Shown piece after piece: positions 15,464 through 25,136 of a stretch of DNA of 34,527 nucleotides. This DNA comes from Bacteroidales bacterium (lineage in GTDB: Bacteria > Bacteroidota > Bacteroidia > Bacteroidales > VadinHA17). The translations under genes were made by a program, and so were the position numbers. Each line of letters starts with the position of its first letter. Within the stretch, counting starts at the first letter, position 1. A model generated the notes under the pieces. The model was not told the origin of the DNA. It saw nothing but the letters and a program-made list of their open reading frames with translations, and made no database searches. The DNA lies in assembly GCA_012519515.1 (NCBI GenBank), contig JAAYQC010000128.1:1-34527 (forward strand), given 5' to 3'.

Positions 15464-18400
15464 TCATTCTCTGCTTTTGTAGTTCTCAATCAATGTGATA
15501 CCCGGATAACCAAGACCTGCCAGTTCAGGGTAATAAGGGTAGGTCTCTTCTCTGGTGAAGAAGCCGGTTACAATAACATGATAATAGCCCCATTGTTCAA
15601 CAATTTCAACAGGAAGATCCAGCCGGGATATTATTTTACGTTGTGCCCGTACAGCATGTCTCTTTTTCTGGAAAACTCCTACCTGGAGGGCAACAGTGGG
15701 TTCCGCTTCAGATATTTCTTTTTCATCAACAGGGATCTCCGGAATTTCTGTGACCGCTTCCGTTATAGTATCAGGTGGTATCGTTAAGCCGGGGGCTGCA
15801 ACAGCAGCAGTATCCCGGAAAGAAGGGATCCATATATCCCTGTGCCCCAGGAATCCTAATGCTGCTATCATCTTTTCTATTTCTTCAAGGGTTTCAAAAC
15901 CGGTGACTCTAACTTTGTAGTAACCATCTTCAGGAACTATAACTACAGGTTTATTTATAGTTGCAGATAATTTATCCCGCAGTCTGACAGCATTGTTTTC
16001 ATCACGGAAAGCGCCTGCCTGAAGTACCATATCGGTGCTAATGATGGGAGCGGCGGTACCGGTGATCGTTTCTGTTATTGTGGCTATTGAATCGACTTTT
16101 TCTGTTAAGACAAGCTGTTGTTGTTTGGCTTTGAGTCTTATGACCCATAACTCGGTGACCCCGTTTTGTCTTAGCAGTTCAATGTTCCTGTCAACTTCTT
16201 CACGTGTTTTAAGATCAAGTATCCTCACTTTATAGTATCCGTCTTCCACTACTATTTCCACATCTTTTCCAAGAAGCTTGTGCAGTTTCCTTCGGTAGGC
16301 TTCAGCATTGGACTTATTTCTGAAAGCTCCCAGCTGGATAGCCCAGCTGTCTTCTGATATTGTGACGAGTTCCTGAACTACTTCATGAATGATCATATAG
16401 GTTGTGTCCTTCCTTATTTCCGGTACCACAGCCTTATCAGCCTGAGCAGCTGATGTATCATCCGGAAGGTAAGTCACAGTGAAATTAAGGTCATAAATTA
16501 TATCTCCTTCTGCACCTCCTTTGACGCTGAAAGGTATTGTTTCAGGTTCTGATAACATGCCAAGGGTATTGAGTTGGGCAGTATCTATCCTGACATAGTA
16601 GTCACCGGGTGTGAGTCCGAAATAGCTGTAGAAACCGTCTATCTCGGTAAGTGTTTTGGCCACCGGTTTATCAGAAGCAGTAAAGAAACTGACAATGATA
16701 CGTTCGAGGCCTTCGGTGAAGCCGTCTCTTTGGATCTTTACTTCTCCGGTGGCTTCCCCGACAGCTAAGACGGGTATTTCAATTGTCTTGAGGATGTTTG
16801 GGTCGACGGCTACACTGAGAGATTTCTTTTTGAGTCTCCATGAGATATTTTCGAAACTGTTAGGATCCAGTTCAATGAAACAGTCGGTGTAAGGTTCCAG
16901 GCCAAGGACACGAATAGTGGAATCCCTTTCGTTCTTTTCAATACGGCCGCTGCTGGCTTTAATGTTCAGTCCGGATACTTTTGGTTCACCCTTGTCTTTC
17001 TTCCCGTTGGCGTTGAGGTCGAGATATGGTACAAGTGTAATACCTCCACGACCGACGTTGGTACGGTTATCTGTCCCCAGGTATCTTGTTTTCCTGTCTC
17101 TGATGAGACTCCCTCTGGCATATTGTGTAAAGGATGTTTTGTCATCTGTTTGTCTTACTGACATACCTGACTGTGCAAAAGAGAAATCATAGCGGAAGCC
17201 CAGCTCTGCCATCTTCATTGGTGTACGGAAATTCTGTTCATAAGAGAGAGTCAGATAAGAGTTTTTAATAAGAGGCCTTTCAACCTTTACACGTGCGGAA
17301 AGGAACCTGTTATATGTAAATGAATACTGTGTCTGGGGTCTTATGACAAAGCCTCCCGGCACACGGAAAGCCAGAGAGAGATTACTGTATATCTGGGGTA
17401 CCAGTTCCTCACGGAAGATACTGTAAGTGGTCAGACTGGTGTTTACTCCGAAAAGAGATGTCGAGAAAAGCCATTCGGCAGTTGTATATTTGAAAGCCGG
17501 AACAACAGTCTGGGTGACTCCTACTTTATTAAAAGATGAGAAATTTCCTATTTTCAGAGGTATTAAAAGAGAGGCTTTTCTTTCTTCCCTGTAATTAAGG
17601 TTAATAGCTTTTTGCTCCGGGGCATACCATATATAGTTGACATCTAATTGTATGTTGGATGGCATTCTGTAGGAGAGAGTGCCTTTTGCCCTGACTCCGT
17701 GAGTGTATTCCCCTGATAGAAGAAGATTATTTGTAAGCCTTACAGAGGTGTTTAGAAAAGGCATAAAGTTGTCTGAAGAAAGAGAAGAAAGATATTCAGC
17801 ACCTCCTCCCAGTGTAATGCTGTTTGTTAATCCGTAACTGAAGCTGCCGCGCGAGAACCGGCTGGCCAGTGTATCTTCCACTATTCCGGCTCCCACATTG
17901 TATTCAAACACTTTATGTGGCAGGAAATTAAACGGGATATTTATATTCTGCTCTTTGGTCCTTTCTTCTCCCCACGGGCTGTAGAACTTCAGGTTGACGA
18001 TGGAATTACCGTATACAAGAGGTATTTCGAAAGAGTAAAAGCCCGAGGCATCAGCTGTTACGTAATCTATCAGGACGTTATTAACATATAGTTCGACTAT
18101 CCACCCCGGTTCAGTCTGGTCGGTCAGGGTGTACGTTCCGAAAGATCTTCTGTATGTAGTGGGAGTATTGGTCAGTTGAACACCTATCACCGGATTATAT
18201 ATTGTGGAGATGGCATTGGTCCGTATCTTACCGGCTATTACCTGTCTCAGGGGAGTGAAATCATTATTAACGTATCTCCACAGATATTTCTGTTGTTTTT
18301 CTGAGAAATCAGAGGCGCTGTTAATATATAGCGAAGTAGTGAGTTCTCCTCCTGCCAGCATTGATCCCAGATCGAGATTGATCCTTGTTTCTGCTTTCCC

Positions 18401-19060
18401 GTGTATTTCTTCCGAAGCAATAACTGACCAGTCGGCCATACCTAAACGGAACAGAGGGTATGTACGTGCAATGTTGGTGTCAGCTTTTATTTCTCCTTTA
18501 ACACGCGACAGGTTACGGCGCATCTCCTCCCTTCTCATCTCACTTATATATGGTAACTCCAAATCACTTGTGACAGTAACTGAGAGGGTACGGAAACTGA
18601 ATGTGCACTCAAGGCCGAAAATTTTTCCATAGTAAGATGCTCGCAGGTAAAGATTAGTCTCTGTCCTGATAAGATCACCCTCCTGCAGTTGGTAAACTTT
18701 GTCCTGGTATGTTATCCTGTTTTGTTCCCTGCTGATCTCATAAACAGCATCGGGATTAATAAAAAAACCTTCTATCGTCTCCAGTCCGGGAGAAGGGACA
18801 TTATGGATCTTAAGAAAAGAGAAGAGATCAGTGACAGGAAGCCATATCTCATCATCCCTTATCACAGCATCAATATCCATACCTCCTGTGCGGGGTATTT
18901 TGACGAAGACAGCTATCTCATCATAGTCAGGTAATTGTTGTGATAAGGCAGGAGAGATGAAAAGACAGAGGAAGAAAAAGAGAGTTAACGGTTTTATGGC
19001 TGACAGTCTGAACATACTTCCTGCAGATCGTATTACGGAGTATGCTTTTTTGTCAGTCAT
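15464..19060 (-). CDS. Outer-membrane usher-like protein with three C-terminal SPOR domains
   Basis: A 1,198-residue protein with a signal peptide cut after about residue 40 (ISPALSQQ). Residues about 45-190 look like a periplasmic N-terminal domain. About 200-640 form a beta-barrel rich in alternating strands, interrupted by an Ig-like plug segment (305-385, EPGWIVELYVNNVLIDYV...SPWGEERTKEQN) as in FimD/CfaC-type ushers. About 670-870 hold Ig/carboxypeptidase-regulatory-like modules, with a Ca-loop-like DLNANGKKDKGEP at 681-693. Three SPOR repeats follow, at about 905-978, 1010-1082 and 1122-1192, each with a (W/L)xxQxGxF...GYY(K/H)V pattern. SPOR domains bind denuded peptidoglycan, so the usher may be anchored to the wall. 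It is the last gene of the pilus-like operon. ATG at 19015 is an alternative start. Confidence 0.82.
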   Translation of the reverse strand: MTDKKAYSVIRSAGSMFRLSAIKPLTLFFFLCLFISPALSQQLPDYDEIAVFVKIPRTGGMDIDAVIRDDEIWLPVTDLFSFLKIHNVPSPGLETIEGFFINPDAVYEISREQNRITYQDKVYQLQEGDLIRTETNLYLRASYYGKIFGLECTFSFRTLSVTVTSDLELPYISEMRREEMRRNLSRVKGEIKADTNIARTYPLFRLGMADWSVIASEEIHGKAETRINLDLGSMLAGGELTTSLYINSASDFSEKQQKYLWRYVNNDFTPLRQVIAGKIRTNAISTIYNPVIGVQLTNTPTTYRRSFGTYTLTDQTEPGWIVELYVNNVLIDYVTADASGFYSFEIPLVYGNSIVNLKFYSPWGEERTKEQNINIPFNFLPHKVFEYNVGAGIVEDTLASRFSRGSFSYGLTNSITLGGGAEYLSSLSSDNFMPFLNTSVRLTNNLLLSGEYTHGVRAKGTLSYRMPSNIQLDVNYIWYAPEQKAINLNYREERKASLLIPLKIGNFSSFNKVGVTQTVVPAFKYTTAEWLFSTSLFGVNTSLTTYSIFREELVPQIYSNLSLAFRVPGGFVIRPQTQYSFTYNRFLSARVKVERPLIKNSYLTLSYEQNFRTPMKMAELGFRYDFSFAQSGMSVRQTDDKTSFTQYARGSLIRDRKTRYLGTDNRTNVGRGGITLVPYLDLNANGKKDKGEPKVSGLNIKASSGRIEKNERDSTIRVLGLEPYTDCFIELDPNSFENISWRLKKKSLSVAVDPNILKTIEIPVLAVGEATGEVKIQRDGFTEGLERIIVSFFTASDKPVAKTLTEIDGFYSYFGLTPGDYYVRIDTAQLNTLGMLSEPETIPFSVKGGAEGDIIYDLNFTVTYLPDDTSAAQADKAVVPEIRKDTTYMIIHEVVQELVTISEDSWAIQLGAFRNKSNAEAYRRKLHKLLGKDVEIVVEDGYYKVRILDLKTREEVDRNIELLRQNGVTELWVIRLKAKQQQLVLTEKVDSIATITETITGTAAPIISTDMVLQAGAFRDENNAVRLRDKLSATINKPVVIVPEDGYYKVRVTGFETLEEIEKMIAALGFLGHRDIWIPSFRDTAAVAAPGLTIPPDTITEAVTEIPEIPVDEKEISEAEPTVALQVGVFQKKRHAVRAQRKIISRLDLPVEIVEQWGYYHVIVTGFFTREETYPYYPELAGLGYPGITLIENYKSRE

Positions 19061-19077
19061 ATCAATGGGCGCTATAT

Positions 19078-19599
19078 TTATTCTATTACCAGTGTTACTT
19101 CAAACGATCCCGAATAGCTGCCCGGTGGATTGGATAAGGAGTTACCTACATGAAGCCTTGCCCCAAAAGACAGTTCTGTGGGTATTGAATAATCATTATT
19201 ATTAACAAAAGGCAGGGAAGGGTTTGAATTTTCAATCTCAACAAGCATGGTATAACTGTTCCATGACAGTGTAAAATCGGGAATACTGAGGATATTGATC
19301 AGTGTTCCAGGATTGGAATTTATATTGAAACGGGCTGCTGATACGGGATATCCGAGACCGAGGAGTACGATATCTCCGGATGATGAGCGACTGTCGTTTT
19401 CATCAACACTTACCGTTCCTCCTGCAGCTCCATGATAGAAAGCACCGAAGGCAAGATCAAAGGTTTTGGCAATAAGTGGTGGTCGTGGAGGATTCTCCTG
19501 TGCATAAACCCGTAAGGAGGTGATGAATAAAAACAAAAAGGTAGCGGTGATAATAATCAAACACTTCCCTGTGTTGGTGATATGTCTTTCCGATATCAT
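19078..19599 (-). CDS. DUF4402 pilin-like subunit C
   Basis: A 173-residue secreted protein with a long signal peptide (hydrophobic core about 13-29, cut after VYAQ at about 34). The mature part follows the DUF4402 plan: FDLAFGAFYHGAAGGTVSV, a central Gly-rich strand pair, ARFNI, and the terminal PPGSYSGSFEVTLVIE, an alternating hydrophobic last strand like those of chaperone-usher pilins. Its ATG overlaps the stop of the giant adhesin gene by 4 bases (ATGA), suggesting translational coupling. The usher gene begins 17 bases after its stop. It could be a tip, adaptor or anchor subunit. Confidence 0.75.
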   Translation of the reverse strand: MISERHITNTGKCLIIITATFLFLFITSLRVYAQENPPRPPLIAKTFDLAFGAFYHGAAGGTVSVDENDSRSSSGDIVLLGLGYPVSAARFNINSNPGTLINILSIPDFTLSWNSYTMLVEIENSNPSLPFVNNNDYSIPTELSFGARLHVGNSLSNPPGSYSGSFEVTLVIE

Positions 19600-22500
19600 T
19601 GACCGTATATGAATATTTTCTTTGTTATTTTAATTTTTCCTGTGTCAAAGATTACTATACAGATTCCCGGACTTAAGTTGGGATTGAACTCATAATATCC
19701 TGATCCATAAATATTTTCAGTGAACAAAACGATGCCGGTCATATTGATAACTGACACGGATCCTGTGGATCCTTCATTCATGGCGACGTTTATTTTCAAT
19801 GTCCCTCCTGAATAATATGCATTGAAAATATTGTTTCCATTTGGTATATCATTTATGTCTGTTGATTCCGAAATGATAAGTGAAAAACGATTCAATATTT
19901 CACCTGCCGGAAGTGCAACATTATATTCATTTCCGACGCTGAGATCATGGATATTACCTGTTATATTGTCTTTCAGACAGATGCCTGTTCCTGTAAACAC
20001 TTCATCCCTGGATGACAAGTAAAAAGTAATATTTCCGTTTTTGCTTGTTTTAATACCCAGCGGAATAGTGCACTCATTCATGAGTGACAGGGGCTGTCCG
20101 TTGACAGACAATTTCATTCCGTCGCTGCTCAATGCATACAGGCTGGGGACATTAAGATCGGTATTCATCAGTTTAAGGGCATCCAGGCTGCTGTCAAAGG
20201 ATGTCATCGCTTTTTCATCAAAGTATACCACCAGAGGGTCGGCAGAAGCCGGATCATCAGAAAAGCGTGCGGCAAGGCGGATAAGGGGTTTGGATGGTCC
20301 TTTTCCCGATTTAAGGAAAGAGTGTGTCAGATCAGTTATCCGGGCATTGTTGTTTACTTCCAGATAAGCTTCCACAGGGAAAGAACCATCCGATACATGA
20401 ACGAAGAATCCCTGCATTGAAGGTATAATATTTGTAGCCAGTTCATCACTTGATACAGTGCCAACATAACTGCTGTAAGTTCCTCCGTACTGGTCGGTAG
20501 TGCTTGCCTTGAAGTAATAAAGAGCATCATCGATGTTGGTCTTTGTCCATCCGGCAGGAATATCCCAGTCGACAGCTGATGGATAGGGATTCCCCACGAG
20601 GTTGAAACCTTCGGTCCAGGGGTTATTATTATTGTAAAGAGTAACAGATACAGAGCCATCGTTGACCTGACCGGTGATATCTGTAATTACAGGGACACTC
20701 TGTGATCCGAAATTGGCGGCATATCCGTGCAAAGGATGAAGGATATCCGAAGGGTTGTTGTATGCCACCCATCCTGATGAGGTTCTGCTTTCATCGTAGC
20801 GGTAAAACATCGGGAATGTTGTGCCAAGGTCCATCTCGTCGCTGAATTCATTTACGGTAGCTGATTGGAAAGGGGATGAGAAATATTTGTAGCCGAAGCG
20901 TGAAGGGAGATATCTCTGCATCGTTATGTTACCTGATAATGACCCGTTACCGGAACCGGCAATCATCGCTGTTTGTGTGGCTGATGACAAGAGAGTAAGG
21001 TATCCTCCTGTTGTGAGATTGCCGTTTTCAAGTGTCACAATACCGGAGATCTTTAAAGAATCGAGTAATATAACCCCTGCTGTGTTATTTATGATAAGGT
21101 TATTAATTGTGTTATTATCAAATGTATTGCTGCTTATTGTCTGTGTCGCTGATCCGCTCAGTTCCACTGTGCCGTTTGCAGCATTGAGAGTGCCGTTATT
21201 TGTAATGTCTCCGGATATCCGGAGACTGTTTCCGTCAACGATAAGTGAGGCTCCCGGGTTTATTATAAGGTTTTTTACTTCAGCATTCAGTCCTGTGCTT
21301 ATAACAGGGTCGTTGCTTACATCGGGGACGCTGACAGACATGTTAATATTGGGTATATAATTACAAATCCAGTTACCTGGTTCGTTCCAGTCGCTGTTGA
21401 CGGAACCCGTCCATGTGAGGCTTGATATTATTTCAAAAGGAGCAGTGGCTGTCACTTCTCCGCAGCCTCCGGCGGGAGCTATGGTGTTGGTTATGGTATA
21501 GCTTCCAGGAGTGCTGGCAGCGATATCTATTTCTCCTGTAAGAATATTGGCAAAAACCAGTCCGGAAGAGGAAGAGAAAGTACCTGCAATACCGCCTCCG
21601 GAGAAAACCGGAAGAGGATTGGAAGCGTTGGGGCAATATGGGTTACCGGGATAACTGAATGTTGCAACAGGCTGAGGAGTGACAGTCAGTGTTGCTCCGT
21701 CACTTGTCACCGGGGAGGGTCCGCAGGTAGTTGTGAGGACACATCTGTATGTTCTTCCGCTTGCCGTGAGACCGGGATCAGTGAGAGTGAGCGTGGCGGT
21801 TGTTGTGCCTGAATAGATACCGCCATCGGTCAGATCAGAACCATCTTCCTGCCACTGGTAAACAATATTATAGCCCATAGCTGATACAGAGAAATAAGCA
21901 TCATCACCTTCACACAGGGTTACAGGCTGAGGATGGGTATTTATCGTTATACCCCTGTTTATGGTGAGTGTGACTGTTGTGGCAGAGCTCTCACACCCAT
22001 TAAGGGTCTGTGTTACATAATAAGTATATATTCCGGAGGTTGTTTTCGCAGTAGGGAAGGGTGTGCCTGTTCCTTCAAGTTGTGTCAGTGCAGCATCGGA
22101 ATACCATTTGAGGTTTGTGCCGCCTGCCTCAAGGTCAACAATATTGAGATAGCAACATTCCTTGTCGGAGGCAGCGGGAGGTGAAGGGATGGGAGTGACA
22201 ATTATATCCTTGCTGACAATGTTGGTACATCCGTATATATCGGTATATGAATAAGATATTTGATGAGAACCAAGGCCTGCAATGGAGGCATCGAAATTAG
22301 TTCCGCTAACCCCCGTTCCGCTGTAAGAACCTCCTGCCGGGTATCCCTGGTCAAGAGTATAAGAGGTCTGGCATGCCCCTATAGTAGCAAGGATATCATT
22401 TGAGCTCTCCGGACCGAGTGAGATAAAGCTGTCAGGATCATTCTGGTTATTATATTCAGTAAGTATCCATCCTGCTGTTTTTGTAGATGTTGAGAACCTG

Positions 22501-25040
22501 GGTTCATCAATTACTGCATCAATGTATTCTCCATCGTTGTAGCGACCTATGTTACATTCATCGGGCATAGCTGTCTGGGGCGCAACAGTTGAACTGGCTC
22601 TTTCAATACCATCGATATATAAACGGCTTGTCGTTCCGTCATAAGTATAGACATAATAATGCCAGGTGTTGACTGACGGAGCAGTTCCGGCATTAACCAA
22701 CTCAGCACCGTTCCATTTCCATGCAACAGTGTTACCTCCCCGGAAACCCAGCTGAATGGCAGAACTTGAATCAGCATTTTGAAAAGTTATAAGATTACGG
22801 CTGCCTGAAGGAGTGGAAGAATAATAACCCCATACACTTATTGCCTGATTGTTATCATTGTCAGTCATCCCGTTTGTCGGAGTCATAACGTAAGAAGATG
22901 AGCCATTGAAATCTTTTGCACCTGCTATTTTGCCCCCGGCGTCAACTGTTGCATTATGAGTTCCGTCATTACCATATAATGAAGCATCGGTGTAGTCATT
23001 CCCGTTGAGATGCCATACTCCCTTGTAATTACTTGTCCATACTGAATTTACAGACTGGTCAGTATTTATTGCCGGATTACCGTATAACATATTGATCGTT
23101 GTGGAAGATGAGACTGATAATACCGGGATACGGACCCATGCTGTCAATTGTCCGGTAAGCGGCTCATATTCTTCTGTCTGATGGTCGAGTTTATTGCCAT
23201 CCTGATCAGTAAAAATGATATCATACCCATCTGCACTGCTTACATGGCCTCCGTTAGCTGTCGTTTTCAATCTGTCACAATCCGGAGATGCAGTAATGCT
23301 TATCAGTGCGGGGAAATCGGTAAGATCGGAAGGACCTGATGCAGGGGCGAGGGTTATTTCGCTTGAATAGCTATATCCGAGAGTAACCACTGTCAGGGTG
23401 AGAGAGGCAATATCACTTATGGCAGGGCTACCGTTACCATCAGTGACAACACAGCGGTAGAGGTATCCATTCATGGTCATGGGTGCAGCCGTAAGAGTAA
23501 GGGTGGATGTTTCAGCACCGCTGTATATACCACTGTCGCTGATATCGGTAAAGCCATTACCGTCATCTTCCTGCCATTGATAAGTAAGAGTGGGAGTACC
23601 GCTTGCAGTAACAGAGAAAGAAGAATTACATCCGGTGGCATCAGATGGATGAGTTACTATCCGTGGTCCGGATCTTCCTATTGCAAGGTCAGTGGATACT
23701 GAAGATATACCGTTCATTCCGTTCCTGCTTATCTCAGGGGGAGTCAGAGATCCGTGTGTTCCGTCTGCTGTAAGATTACCTCCGGCAGTGCGTTTAAGTA
23801 TCCTGGAAAAAGAATTGACGGAAGAGAAAGAGGAATAATTGAGACTGACATCATAGTCTGTTGAAGCCATGGAACCCACTGCCGTCATGGTCCAGTAGCC
23901 CTCCGGACAAGTTCCGGTTATTTCTGTTCCGGCATCATCAAGGGGTAAACCTGCTGTCCCGATATCTTCGTCTTTGAATTCCACAGCAAGATAACCCTGC
24001 GTCAGATTAGTGAAGGTTATTTCAAGAGGGTTACAATAGCTTGTTGTGCCAACAGGGAATAGGTAATGCAGGGCTGTAGAAGTAACATTTCTCTGAAACT
24101 TACCGCATACTGTGCCGGCAGTATGAGACAGAGACGAGCCCGAGAGGATAAAAGTGTTTGTCCCTGTAATGATATTACCCTGTATCATCGACAGGGTATT
24201 ACTTACTGTAGTCGTATTTGTGAGGGTGACACCAGAGGGGTTGTCTGTTGTCAGACTGCTGATCGTTGAGGGTAGTCCGTCTCCTGTTATTTGTGCGGAT
24301 GTTCCGTTATATACATAGGCAGCCCCTGAGCTGTAAGTCCTTGTTCCCGTGACCTGTATGGAGCCGGTGGGGCCCGATGAGGAAATTCCTTCAGTATTGG
24401 CAGTAGTTAACGTAGCGCCGGAACTAAGGGTGAAAGAACCGGAACTGCCGTCAAGCACATAGTCTCCCATATCCAGCTCAGAACCGGCATTGACGGTAAA
24501 TATGATGTTATTTGAAATCGAGCCACCTGTTTTTACGAAATTTTGTATCCCGTTATTATTGAATATGATTTCACCATTCCTGTTAGCGGATTCTGTTATT
24601 GTTCCGCCTGTCATTAAAAAATTTCCGCCAACAGTAAGGGTTCCTGTTCTGTTATTACTGACTGAAAGGTATAGGGTTCCTGCTGCAAGTATAAAATCAC
24701 CGGTTACATTGAGAGTATAACTGCGATTATATGTTAGATCCGATTCAATAATGAGAGCCCCCAAAGTATTTGAGGGACTGGTATTAAGAGTAACATCGTG
24801 AGATGGCAATATTGTTACTGTGCCTGTCCCTGAGGATGCTCCGGGATAATCTCCGTTTGAGCAGTTAACCCATCCGTTATTGTACACCTGCCAGGTATTG
24901 CGACTGGTCCAGTTGCCTGAGCTACGGGTGCGATAATCGCCGTTGGTCTGGCTAAAAGTGCGTGAAGATATTATTACAAGGGCCAGGGTGAAAAGGCCGG
25001 TGCAGATATATTTTTTTATTACAGGTTTCCATAATTTCAT
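19596..25040 (-). CDS. Giant multidomain surface adhesin with T9SS-type C-terminal domain
   Basis: A 1,814-residue secreted protein (ATG at 25040; the frame is open from a TTG at 25064). The signal peptide ends at TFSQ (about residue 31). Modules in order: a GNW-type beta-helix-like region with many short strands (about 40-300), an Ig-like domain (about 460-550), DUF2341 (about 555-680) and a LamG/concanavalin-like domain (about 685-880). After these come PKD/Ig-like segments (about 890-1205) and a second GNW-type repeat region (about 1206-1390). The C-terminus (about 1735-1814) carries a T9SS type A sorting-like domain ending KITKKIFIYGQ. It should be exported by Sec, then by T9SS, and exposed on the surface, perhaps binding glycans. 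It sits inside a pilin-chaperone-usher operon. Confidence 0.82.
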   Translation of the reverse strand: MKLWKPVIKKYICTGLFTLALVIISSRTFSQTNGDYRTRSSGNWTSRNTWQVYNNGWVNCSNGDYPGASSGTGTVTILPSHDVTLNTSPSNTLGALIIESDLTYNRSYTLNVTGDFILAAGTLYLSVSNNRTGTLTVGGNFLMTGGTITESANRNGEIIFNNNGIQNFVKTGGSISNNIIFTVNAGSELDMGDYVLDGSSGSFTLSSGATLTTANTEGISSSGPTGSIQVTGTRTYSSGAAYVYNGTSAQITGDGLPSTISSLTTDNPSGVTLTNTTTVSNTLSMIQGNIITGTNTFILSGSSLSHTAGTVCGKFQRNVTSTALHYLFPVGTTSYCNPLEITFTNLTQGYLAVEFKDEDIGTAGLPLDDAGTEITGTCPEGYWTMTAVGSMASTDYDVSLNYSSFSSVNSFSRILKRTAGGNLTADGTHGSLTPPEISRNGMNGISSVSTDLAIGRSGPRIVTHPSDATGCNSSFSVTASGTPTLTYQWQEDDGNGFTDISDSGIYSGAETSTLTLTAAPMTMNGYLYRCVVTDGNGSPAISDIASLTLTVVTLGYSYSSEITLAPASGPSDLTDFPALISITASPDCDRLKTTANGGHVSSADGYDIIFTDQDGNKLDHQTEEYEPLTGQLTAWVRIPVLSVSSSTTINMLYGNPAINTDQSVNSVWTSNYKGVWHLNGNDYTDASLYGNDGTHNATVDAGGKIAGAKDFNGSSSYVMTPTNGMTDNDNNQAISVWGYYSSTPSGSRNLITFQNADSSSAIQLGFRGGNTVAWKWNGAELVNAGTAPSVNTWHYYVYTYDGTTSRLYIDGIERASSTVAPQTAMPDECNIGRYNDGEYIDAVIDEPRFSTSTKTAGWILTEYNNQNDPDSFISLGPESSNDILATIGACQTSYTLDQGYPAGGSYSGTGVSGTNFDASIAGLGSHQISYSYTDIYGCTNIVSKDIIVTPIPSPPAASDKECCYLNIVDLEAGGTNLKWYSDAALTQLEGTGTPFPTAKTTSGIYTYYVTQTLNGCESSATTVTLTINRGITINTHPQPVTLCEGDDAYFSVSAMGYNIVYQWQEDGSDLTDGGIYSGTTTATLTLTDPGLTASGRTYRCVLTTTCGPSPVTSDGATLTVTPQPVATFSYPGNPYCPNASNPLPVFSGGGIAGTFSSSSGLVFANILTGEIDIAASTPGSYTITNTIAPAGGCGEVTATAPFEIISSLTWTGSVNSDWNEPGNWICNYIPNINMSVSVPDVSNDPVISTGLNAEVKNLIINPGASLIVDGNSLRISGDITNNGTLNAANGTVELSGSATQTISSNTFDNNTINNLIINNTAGVILLDSLKISGIVTLENGNLTTGGYLTLLSSATQTAMIAGSGNGSLSGNITMQRYLPSRFGYKYFSSPFQSATVNEFSDEMDLGTTFPMFYRYDESRTSSGWVAYNNPSDILHPLHGYAANFGSQSVPVITDITGQVNDGSVSVTLYNNNNPWTEGFNLVGNPYPSAVDWDIPAGWTKTNIDDALYYFKASTTDQYGGTYSSYVGTVSSDELATNIIPSMQGFFVHVSDGSFPVEAYLEVNNNARITDLTHSFLKSGKGPSKPLIRLAARFSDDPASADPLVVYFDEKAMTSFDSSLDALKLMNTDLNVPSLYALSSDGMKLSVNGQPLSLMNECTIPLGIKTSKNGNITFYLSSRDEVFTGTGICLKDNITGNIHDLSVGNEYNVALPAGEILNRFSLIISESTDINDIPNGNNIFNAYYSGGTLKINVAMNEGSTGSVSVINMTGIVLFTENIYGSGYYEFNPNLSPGICIVIFDTGKIKITKKIFIYGQ

Positions 25041-25136
25041 GGCAGTGCAGATAAATACAACCAATATTAAGTGTCTGCCTGCCTGCTTCAGGTTAATACT
25101 ATGATCCGGAAACAGATGTTTCAGGCAAGACAGTCA

